DNA from: Acidobacteriaceae bacterium
GTDB taxonomy: Bacteria > Acidobacteriota > Terriglobia > Terriglobales > SbA1
Length of the DNA: 5,728 bases
Reading direction: 5' to 3'
Assembly: GCA_003156615.1 (NCBI GenBank)
Contig: PMHI01000254.1
Location: 538-6,265 of the forward strand
A program made the position numbers and the translations under genes. The notes below the pieces were generated by a model, which was given only the letters and a program-made list of their open reading frames with translations, did no database searches and was not told where the DNA came from. Of this stretch, positions 1 to 5,129 are shown piece by piece. Position 1 is the stretch's first letter. Each line of letters starts with the position of its first letter.

Positions 1-116
1 CCTCTTCGTTGTCCTCCGCCGCAGCAAGGGCGGTTGTGGGAGGAACCCACCGAAGAGATCGGACCAACATCCGACTCCGTAGGAATCCTCGCCGTTTGCG
101 GCGGGGAGGATGTCAA
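1..116 (+). mobile_element. Probable right end of an IS200/IS605-family (TnpB-type) element
   Basis: The segment ends in ATCCTC-GCCG-TTTG-CGGC-GGG-GAGGAT (85-111) followed by GTCAA (112-116). A GC-rich terminal hairpin preceded by GGAAT and followed by GGATGTCAA is, from memory, a recurrent right-end signature of TnpB-carrying IS200/IS605 elements. Upstream lie further hairpins: 59-63 with 70-74, and a three-way arrangement of outer stem 2-8/51-57 enclosing 16-20/29-33 and 36-40/46-50. These elements have subterminal hairpins rather than terminal inverted repeats. The transposase or TnpB gene would lie left of the window, reading rightward. Only one end is visible, so it may be an intact element, a solo tnpB unit or a remnant. 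No TnpB catalytic motif is within the window. Confidence 0.5.
1..116 (+). ncRNA. Putative TnpB guide RNA (omega RNA) 3' scaffold, partial
   Basis: In IS200/IS605 elements the transcript covering the tnpB 3' end and the right end is the scaffold of the RNA that guides TnpB, and the adjoining genomic DNA supplies the guide. Here the plus strand shows stacked complementarity suited to such a scaffold: 2-8 with 51-57 (7 bp), 16-20 with 29-33 (5 bp), 36-40 with 46-50 (5 bp, loop AGGAA), 59-63 with 70-74 (5 bp, loop CCAACA) and 85-94 with 99-111 (10 bp with a GGG bulge). The guide-equivalent bases would begin at 117. The 5' part is outside the window. The pairing is read directly; the function is inferred from resemblance. 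Confidence 0.42.
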
Positions 117-219
117 CCATCCCATCCAGCGAAGCCAGCGCCGAGGCTTTCGCGAGGGGATCGGTGCCGTCTGTTTGACAACTGCGTTCACTAGAATCCT
201 CTGGGTTTCTTCATCGTGA
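1..219 (+). CDS. Possible C-terminal tail of a TnpB-like protein (partial, doubtful)
   Basis: Frame 1 is open from the left edge to a TGA at 217-219 and reads through the structured right-end segment. It contains VGILAVCGGEDVN near residues 27-39. Translated TnpB right ends often give a GGEDVN-like string, because the same DNA encodes the terminal hairpin of the element. No zinc-finger cysteines or catalytic acidic residues are visible; they would lie upstream. The open frame may be accidental and the true stop may be off the window. I list it because a tnpB reading rightward is the expected neighbour. Confidence 0.2.
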   Translation, partial: PLRCPPPQQGRLWEEPTEEIGPTSDSVGILAVCGGEDVNHPIQRSQRRGFREGIGAVCLTTAFTRILWVSSS

Positions 220-298
220 GACGCTCCGCTCCAAGGTCTCGCAACGGGGATCGTGATAAAGCGCGCAGGGACCCTGGTTGGGAAAGGATAATACGCAA

Positions 299-312
299 TC
301 GGTCGCGACCGA
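299..312. repeat. 14-bp perfect palindrome
   Basis: TCGGTCGCGACCGA is identical to its reverse complement. It could be an operator half-site pair for a dimeric regulator or a short snap-back RNA stem. Nothing adjacent shows which, and the flanking bases do not extend the symmetry. Confidence 0.55.
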
Positions 313-658
313 AATCGCACAACTCAATACGACACAATGAGTTCGCTGAGTTGCTGCAACCCTTGCTCGATCGCAGTCACTAAACCCCCGCTTGGCTGCC
401 CTCTCTGCCTAGATTTGTTCATCTAAGTCGCTTAGGATGTTGGTTTTGCTTGTAAAATGTAACCTTATTATTCCACGATTAGGAGGGTACCTCGAAATTC
501 AGCCTAGCCGGAATCGATTTGGAGTGGATTATCTCAATCAACTCGGAGCGCCCGGCCCGGCTTGAGTTTGTAAGTGCGCACTTCGATGATCATTTAGGGT
601 GCTGCGCCAGCAGCGCGCTCTGGGAGTGAGTGGCGATCGATACGAGGTATTGTGAGCG

Positions 659-682
659 AAAAAGGGAAGATTCCTGCGGAAT
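659..682 (-). terminator. Weak candidate intrinsic terminator downstream of cheX
   Basis: On the minus strand ATTCC-GCA-GGAAT (682-670) is followed by CTTCCC and then TTTTT (663-659), beginning about 80 bases after the cheX stop. The 5-bp stem is short and AT-containing, and the T-run is displaced by six bases, so efficiency would be poor. It is the best terminator-like element I see after the operon. Rho-dependent ending is equally plausible. Confidence 0.2.
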
Positions 683-764
683 AGCGAGTGAGCCGCGCAG
701 GCTGGAACCACGAACCAAGCCAACGACCGACGACCCCCCTTGGCCTAATGAGCTGAGCGAAGGA

Positions 765-1262
765 CTAAAGACCCGCAGCCGCATGATCGGACATGCGCTG
801 CGCGTTGTGGCGCAGGGCGACGTTCATAAACACATTGCCCAGGGAAGTTTCAAAGCAGATCATCAGCGCCTCTACGTCTTCGCTGGTCTTGTCGCCTTCC
901 TCAGAAGCGAGCAAAACGGGAGGATGCACGCGGAAGTGGAAGCCCTGATCGTTGAGCGCGCAGACTGCATTGCCGACGACTTGGTTGGCCAGTTCGAAGA
1001 TGGTCTCTTTGATCAGCCCGTCGGATTCGGGCAATTCCGCACCCGCGTAGTGACTGGCCACGCGCACCGCGGTTTGCGGCTCGAGGTCCAGAATGATACG
1101 GCCCTCGATGTCGCCCGAGAGCGCCACCATGCCGGCCACACCTTTCCGGCGGTAGGCGTCCTCTTCCATCGAAAGGTTGCCGACTTTGGTCGAGCCCTGC
1201 AGGCCTTGCGACAGCACGGCGTCGGCCGCGTTGATGAAAGGCTGAATGAGTTCCATCTTCAT
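765..1262 (-). CDS. cheX: CheX-like CheY-P phosphatase
   Basis: The 165-residue cytoplasmic protein matches the CheX branch of the CheC/CheX/FliY phosphatases, which hydrolyse CheY-P and reset the signal. The key evidence is the segment KETIFELANQVVGNA (residues 85-99), with the catalytic pair Glu90 and Asn93 in E-x-x-N spacing followed by the conserved GNA. There is only one such motif, as in CheX; CheC and FliY usually have two. The core also has the expected strand GVAGMVALSGDIEGRIILDL (41-60). The C-terminal eight or so residues look disordered. The start is ATG at 1262, four bases after the cheY TAA, with a modest AGGGG nine bases upstream. A second Met two codons later is possible but further from that site. 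It is the last gene of the cluster. CheZ, the unrelated enteric phosphatase, is absent here, so CheX probably does that job. Confidence 0.88.
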   Translation of the reverse strand: MKMELIQPFINAADAVLSQGLQGSTKVGNLSMEEDAYRRKGVAGMVALSGDIEGRIILDLEPQTAVRVASHYAGAELPESDGLIKETIFELANQVVGNAVCALNDQGFHFRVHPPVLLASEEGDKTSEDVEALMICFETSLGNVFMNVALRHNAQRMSDHAAAGL

Positions 1263-1266
1263 GCGA

Positions 1267-1707
1267 TTAGACCCCTGCGGCGGCCCCGGTTGCCACGGCG
1301 CCGTCTTCTCCGAGAACGTACTTGATGACTTCGTACAGCACTTCCGGCTTCACCGGCTTCTGCACGAAATGGCGTGCCCCGCGTTGCAATGCGGCCACGA
1401 TGTTTTCCTGATAGCCCACGGAAGACACCATGACGACCCGGGCCTCGGGATGCGCCTGGACGATTTTCTCAGCGGCTTCGATACCCTCCATCTGCGGCAT
1501 GGTGATGTCCATGAGCACAATGTCGGGATGGGTGCGGTCGAACTCGCTGATGGCGGTCAACCCGTCCCCGGCCTCGGCCGCCACCTGCCCGCCAAAACTT
1601 TCGATCATGCGGGCCAGATTCTTGCGGGCGAACACGGAATCGTCAACGATCAAGTAACGGACCGGTTGTCCGTCCTTGCTTCGTTTTACTGGTGCAAACT
1701 GCTCCAT
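1267..1707 (-). CDS. cheY: Single-domain response regulator, CheY-like
   Basis: This is a stand-alone receiver that would take phosphate from CheA and carry the signal to the output. It has 146 residues from the chosen start, slightly longer than a minimal CheY because of about 15 extra residues at the N terminus and an Ala/Gly-rich tail (about 133-146). Receiver hallmarks are present: Asp22/Asp23, phospho-acceptor Asp67 (IVLMDITMP), switch residue Ser95 (VVMVSS), aromatic Phe114 in place of the usual Tyr/Phe, and Lys117 (QKP). No DNA-binding or enzymatic domain follows. The start is ATG at 1707, with GAGGAGG five bases upstream. An in-frame TTG at 1725 sits upstream of that binding site and is rejected. 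The gene lies 84 bases after cheB and 4 bases before cheX, which fits a CheY and its phosphatase being made together. Whether the output is a flagellar motor, pili or something else is not shown. Confidence 0.93.
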   Translation of the reverse strand: MEQFAPVKRSKDGQPVRYLIVDDSVFARKNLARMIESFGGQVAAEAGDGLTAISEFDRTHPDIVLMDITMPQMEGIEAAEKIVQAHPEARVVMVSSVGYQENIVAALQRGARHFVQKPVKPEVLYEVIKYVLGEDGAVATGAAAGV

Positions 1708-1710
1708 AAC

Positions 1711-1719
1711 AACCTCCTC
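1711..1719 (-). promoter_or_regulatory. Strong ribosome binding site of cheY
   Basis: On the minus strand GAGGAGGTT lies five bases before ATG 1707. It is the strongest Shine-Dalgarno match in the operon and settles the cheY start against the upstream in-frame TTG at 1725. It suggests CheY is translated independently and perhaps more abundantly than the coupled genes before it, as is usual for CheY stoichiometry (inference). Confidence 0.8.
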
Positions 1720-1734
1720 GAACAAATTGCATCA

Positions 1735-1750
1735 CGGCGGTTTCCCGCCG
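1735..1750 (-). repeat. GNRA-capped hairpin in the cheB-cheY gap
   Basis: On the minus-strand transcript CGGCGG (1750-1745) pairs perfectly with CCGCCG (1740-1735) around a GAAA tetraloop (1744-1741). It begins 28 bases upstream of the cheY ATG. No T-run follows directly, so a strong intrinsic terminator is unlikely. An RNA processing or stability element that sets the level of cheY-cheX relative to upstream genes is possible, but this is inference. Confidence 0.5.
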
Positions 1751-1791
1751 GCCAGATGACTCAGATCGCAGGACCTGGTCAGAAACTCGCT

Positions 1792-2901
1792 TTAGCTCCC
1801 GGCGCGGAATGCTTTTCCCGCCCCGCCAATCTCCCCACGGCCTTCCCAGCGGACGCAAAGAGCTTGCAAAGTGGAGGAGAGCACATCCAGAGCCACCACC
1901 CGCATGGCATAACCGCGCTCGATGGCAACCCTTGGCATGCCGAAGACCACACAGGACTCTTCGCTCTGAGCGATGGTCATGCCGCCGGCTTTTTTTACCG
2001 CGCCCAACCCTTCCGCGCCGTCGTCGCCCATGCCGGTCATCAGCACCGCGACTGCGTGCGAGCCGAATTCTTCAGCCACGCTATGGAACAAAACGTCCAC
2101 GCTGGGACGGTGGCCGTTGACTCGGTGTTCCTCATTGAGCATCACCACATCTCCCATGGCGAGCCGTTTTACTTTGATGTGCCGGCTTCCGGGGCAGACC
2201 AGCACGCGCCCGGCCTGCAGCATGTCACCCGATTGAGCTTCCTTCACGCGCAGCGAGCACAACTCGTCCAGGCGGCGCGCAAACATGTCGGTAAAGCCCT
2301 CGGGCATGTGTTGCACGACTACGATCGCTCCCGGAAAATCCGGAGGCAGTTGGGCCAGCAGGAACTCAAGGGCTTGTGGACCTCCGGTGGAAATTCCGAT
2401 TGCCACCAGTTTGCTGGCTAGCGGCACGGCCTTGCCGGTCGATATTTTTTCCGCGGGCGCAGGTGCCCCCCGCAAGGTTCCAGGCCGCACGACTTTGCAA
2501 TCGGCGGCCGCCCGGATCTTGGCGATCAATACCGTCGCCATTTCCTTGTGCGCCGAGGCATCCTGCGGTTTGGTGACGAAATCGACGGCCCCCAGCCCCA
2601 AGGCCTTCAAGGTGATGGAAGCGCCTTCGGTGCTGTGGGAACTGACCACGATGACCGGCACCGGGTGCCAACGCATAATCTCTTTCAACGTGTCGATGCC
2701 GTTCATGCCCGGCATTTGCAGGTCGAGGGTGACCACGTTGGGTTTCAGCTCTTCGATCTTCTTCAGGCAGAAGGTTCCGTCCATCGCGGTGCCCACCACC
2801 TCGATCGACGGGTCGGCCTCCAACATATCCGGGATCATCTTCCGCATCACAGCGGAATCGTCCACCACCAGCACTCGCACCTTTTTCATATCGGGCTTCA
2901 T
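1792..2901 (-). CDS. cheB: Chemotaxis response regulator protein-glutamate methylesterase CheB
   Basis: CheB removes receptor methyl esters, and deamidates glutamines in many species. Phosphorylation of its receiver domain by CheA activates it. From the chosen start it has 369 residues, a normal length. The N-terminal receiver domain (about 7-125) has acidic pocket Asp14/Asp15, phospho-acceptor Asp60 (VVTLDLQMP) and Lys111 (TKP). A linker follows at about 135-160. The C-terminal esterase domain has the full catalytic triad: Ser171 in GISTGGP, His198 in VQHMP and Asp294 in TGMGDDGAEG. I chose the ATG at 2901 because it forms a 4-base ATGA overlap with the cheA stop and has GGGAGG six bases upstream (2908-2913). 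The frame is open further upstream, to a possible start at 2967, but that stretch lies inside cheA and gives a basic, proline-rich leader unlike CheB. Pairing with cheR implies receptor adaptation by reversible methylation. Confidence 0.97.
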   Translation of the reverse strand: MKPDMKKVRVLVVDDSAVMRKMIPDMLEADPSIEVVGTAMDGTFCLKKIEELKPNVVTLDLQMPGMNGIDTLKEIMRWHPVPVIVVSSHSTEGASITLKALGLGAVDFVTKPQDASAHKEMATVLIAKIRAAADCKVVRPGTLRGAPAPAEKISTGKAVPLASKLVAIGISTGGPQALEFLLAQLPPDFPGAIVVVQHMPEGFTDMFARRLDELCSLRVKEAQSGDMLQAGRVLVCPGSRHIKVKRLAMGDVVMLNEEHRVNGHRPSVDVLFHSVAEEFGSHAVAVLMTGMGDDGAEGLGAVKKAGGMTIAQSEESCVVFGMPRVAIERGYAMRVVALDVLSSTLQALCVRWEGRGEIGGAGKAFRAGS

Positions 2902-5129
2902 GCCCGGCCTCCCGCCGCGCTCTGGGCCAACCGGGCGCGGTCGGCATGGTTGAGTAAGAGTCCGCAATTGGTCAGCCCGGCGGCTTCCGGACGCATGCGT
3001 GCGACGTGTTCGACGACCGCGAGCAGATTCAGGATCAGCACAACCTTGCCATCTCCAAGGATCGAAGCGCCGTTCACCAGATTGGTGGCGAAAGTCTTCT
3101 CGTCCAAAGCTTTGATAACCAGCTCTTCTTCCCCTTCCAAAGCGTCCACGACCAGCGCGTATTTTCTCTCCCCGACGGTAATTACCAGGACGAACAGCTT
3201 GAGCAACCGCCGGTCTGCATCGGTCGTGAGGGGACGTCCCAGGCGCAGCATCGGCAGCACCTGGTTGCGTAAGTGCAGCACCTCATAGTTGTCGATTTGA
3301 TGGACTTCGGATTCGAACGAGCGGGCAATCTGGCTCACCGCGTTCAGCGGAATGGCATACAAGCGCTGCTCCACCCAGAACATCAAGGCCTTGATGATGG
3401 CCAGCGTGAGCGGCAGCTTCAGGCGGAACGTCGTCCCCTGGCCGACATGAGTTTCCACCTGAATCGTCGCCTTGAGCCGATGGAGCACGCTCTGCACCAC
3501 GTCCATCCCCACCCCGCGTCCGGAAACTTCGGTGACCTCCTGCGCTGTGCTGAATCCGGGTCGGAAGATGAAGTCTATGGTCTCGGCTTCGCTCAAACGC
3601 GCCGCTTCCTCCGCCGTCAGCATTCCCAGTTCGATCGCTTTGCTGCGAATCTTTTGCGTATCGATGCCCCGCCCATCATCGCCAATTTCGACCACCACCT
3701 GATTGCCCTGGTGATAGGCATTCAGCCGGATCTTTCCTCGCGGCGGCTTGCCCTGGCTCCGGCGTTGCTCGGTCGGTTCGATGCCGTGGCTGACCGCGTT
3801 CCGCACCAGATGCGTCAGGGGCTCGGCGATGGCGTCGAGAATGCCCTTATCGAGGTCGGTTTCCTGCCCACTCACTTCCAGATCCACCTCGCGGCCGCAT
3901 TGTCGCGCCACATCGCGGACGATGCGCGGGAAGCGCCGAAACAACTGGTCCACTGGCACCATGCGAATCTTCATCACGGAGCGTTGCAGATCGTTCAGCA
4001 CTCTGGCCTGAAAGGCCATGGCATCGGCGAACTTGCCGCGCAACGGTTCCTTGGGATAGCGCTTGCCAAACTCGCTGAACGCCTGCTGCAGCATCGACTT
4101 GCCAATGATGAGCTCGCCCACCAGGTTAAGCACGTTGTCGATTCGGCCCGCCTCAACGCGCAGTATGTTTTCCATCGAAACTTGCGGCTGGCTAGGTTCG
4201 GCCGCCGGGGCTTGCGCCTCGGTCGGAGCCGGCTCGGCTGGGGCTGGGGTTGCCGAAGCTGGGGCTGCCGAAGCTAGGGTTTGCGAAGTCGGAGTATCCT
4301 CCGTGATCGCCGCAGCTGCCTGCTCGGCTACTGGCCCGGCGGCCTGCTCGGCAACTGTTGTGCAGGCTGGGGCCGGCGCTGCGGCCTGAATCAGAGTCAC
4401 GTTGATCTCGCCCGCAATCGTCGGGATCTGACACTTGGCAGCGATCTGTTCTTGCGTCTGCACGCTGGCAAAGACGAACTCTACCTGCCGGGAGGCAGCT
4501 GCCGATTTCGCGTCCGGCCGCACCACCAGCACCTGGCCGATCTGGCTGATCGCGTTCTGCAGCATTTGCCGCGCGGCAATCGGCATGGTGCAGTGGGGAT
4601 CGATTTTCACCACGATGTCGTACAGCCCCAGGCCGGCAGCTTGCGCCTGCGCCAGAGCGCGCTTTTCCGCATCCGTCCAGTCTTTGTCGGACCGCGGGGC
4701 GCGTTCTACGGGTTTCGACTTGCGTCGCGTTTTCTTGGCCGAGGGGGCCGCGGTCAGATCCTTGATTTTCTGCCGCAGGCTTTCGGTGGCGGGCATCGGG
4801 CTTCCACCCTGGTAGGCCGCGAGCATCTCGGCAAAGACGTCTGCGGCCGCCAGAGCGATTTCTGCCAGCGCCCCATGGGCGGCCGCGCTCTCGAGCGAAA
4901 GCGCATCTTCGAATTGGTGCGCCAGTTCGCTCAACTCGCGCAGCCCGCAAGCCGCCGAGTCGCCCTTCAAGGTATGCACCGTCCGCCGGATCGAACGCAC
5001 GATCTCTTCATCGCCGGGATGATTCTCCAGCTTCAGAGATTCCTCGTTCAGCGCCTGCAGCAGTTCCTGCGAGGTTTCAAAAAACAGCTCCCGCAGTTCC
5101 GCGCCGCGCTCATCGGGAGGATTCGTCAC
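2898..5129 (-). CDS. cheA: Chemotaxis histidine kinase CheA
   Basis: This cytoplasmic sensor kinase is normally held at receptors by CheW, autophosphorylates and donates phosphate to CheY and CheB. It has 743 residues, within the usual range. Domains in order: Hpt/P1 at about 5-110 with phospho-acceptor His52 (VHTLKGD); a basic linker; a P2-like docking region at about 165-248 (YDIVVKIDPHCTMPIAARQM onward); an Ala/Pro linker at about 250-316 with short repeats; P3 dimerisation at about 317-400; and a HATPase domain with N-box Asn444 (RNAVSHG), G1 box DDGRGID (484-490), F-box GFSTA (525-529) and G2 GRGVGMD (537-543). A CheW-like P5 domain spans about 576-710, followed by a roughly 30-residue tail. 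All kinase boxes look intact. The start is GTG at 5129, overlapping the cheR stop, with GAGG seven bases upstream (5137-5140). The stop overlaps the cheB start as ATGA. No receiver domain is fused, so output must go through separate CheY proteins. Confidence 0.97.
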   Translation of the reverse strand: MTNPPDERGAELRELFFETSQELLQALNEESLKLENHPGDEEIVRSIRRTVHTLKGDSAACGLRELSELAHQFEDALSLESAAAHGALAEIALAAADVFAEMLAAYQGGSPMPATESLRQKIKDLTAAPSAKKTRRKSKPVERAPRSDKDWTDAEKRALAQAQAAGLGLYDIVVKIDPHCTMPIAARQMLQNAISQIGQVLVVRPDAKSAAASRQVEFVFASVQTQEQIAAKCQIPTIAGEINVTLIQAAAPAPACTTVAEQAAGPVAEQAAAAITEDTPTSQTLASAAPASATPAPAEPAPTEAQAPAAEPSQPQVSMENILRVEAGRIDNVLNLVGELIIGKSMLQQAFSEFGKRYPKEPLRGKFADAMAFQARVLNDLQRSVMKIRMVPVDQLFRRFPRIVRDVARQCGREVDLEVSGQETDLDKGILDAIAEPLTHLVRNAVSHGIEPTEQRRSQGKPPRGKIRLNAYHQGNQVVVEIGDDGRGIDTQKIRSKAIELGMLTAEEAARLSEAETIDFIFRPGFSTAQEVTEVSGRGVGMDVVQSVLHRLKATIQVETHVGQGTTFRLKLPLTLAIIKALMFWVEQRLYAIPLNAVSQIARSFESEVHQIDNYEVLHLRNQVLPMLRLGRPLTTDADRRLLKLFVLVITVGERKYALVVDALEGEEELVIKALDEKTFATNLVNGASILGDGKVVLILNLLAVVEHVARMRPEAAGLTNCGLLLNHADRARLAQSAAGGRA
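2908..2913 (-). promoter_or_regulatory. Ribosome binding site of cheB inside the cheA 3' end
   Basis: GGGAGG on the minus strand, six bases before ATG 2901, lies within the last codons of cheA. With the ATGA stop/start overlap it fixes the cheB start and indicates translational coupling to cheA. Confidence 0.7.
4246..4290 (-). repeat. Three 15-bp tandem repeats in the cheA linker
   Basis: Units 4246-4260, 4261-4275 and 4276-4290 share the plus-strand pattern GGGGnTGCCGAAGCT, with the third more diverged. In the cheA frame they encode a Ser-Ala-x-Pro-Ala type pentapeptide in the flexible Ala/Pro linker (residues about 282-296). A 24-bp spaced repeat nearby (4318-4328 and 4342-4352) gives two VAEQAA copies. 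Slippage-prone linker DNA is the likely explanation. Confidence 0.6.

Larger units (their letters stand above)
220..764. other. Intergenic region without a recognisable gene
   Basis: No frame here on either strand gives a protein I recognise. The open frames are short, basic or proline-rich, and lack ribosome binding sites. Visible structure is limited: a 14-bp palindrome at 299-312; AACTCA/TGAGTT inverted arms at 321-343 with a further TGAGTT at 347-352; an AT-rich patch at about 411-480 with a small hairpin at 420-439; an AGGAGG at 482-487 with no start codon at a useful distance; and a weak terminator-like element near 659-682. The region separates the putative mobile-element end from the 3' end of the che operon. 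Confidence 0.6.

Noticed and set aside
605..622. GCTGC-TGGC-GCAGC hairpin as operon terminator
   Set aside because: The stem is only 5 bp and no T-run follows on the minus strand.
1..764. CRISPR array, tRNA or rRNA in the non-coding left part
   Set aside because: There are no regularly spaced direct repeats, no tRNA cloverleaf with a T-loop consensus and no rRNA-like conserved strings. The hairpins at 1-116 are all different.
590..784. Short minus-strand frames at 538-784 as small genes
   Set aside because: They start inside or beside the cheX stop, lack ribosome binding sites and have Ser/Arg-rich composition without hydrophobic or domain pattern.
630..1325. Plus-strand open frame (231 residues) across cheX
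   Set aside because: It overlaps cheX antisense and extends into both neighbours, with no recognisable fold. The cheX reading shows the E-x-x-N motif.
1708..1725. TTG start of cheY at 1725
   Set aside because: The six extra residues are encoded by the ribosome binding site itself; ATG 1707 is correctly spaced.
1246..2421. Long plus-strand open frame (391 residues) opposite cheY and cheB
   Set aside because: It is antisense to two genes with intact catalytic motifs. The product is rich in His/Gln/Gly with no recognisable domain, typical of a GC-rich shadow frame.
2902..2967. Upstream extension of cheB to a start at 2967
   Set aside because: It would add 22 Arg/Pro-rich residues inside cheA. 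The ATG at 2901 has the ATGA overlap, a good ribosome binding site and places the receiver domain at the normal distance.
3273..4277. Plus-strand open frame (334 residues) opposite cheA
   Set aside because: It is a complement-strand shadow of the cheA kinase and linker regions, with no domain and no credible ribosome binding site.
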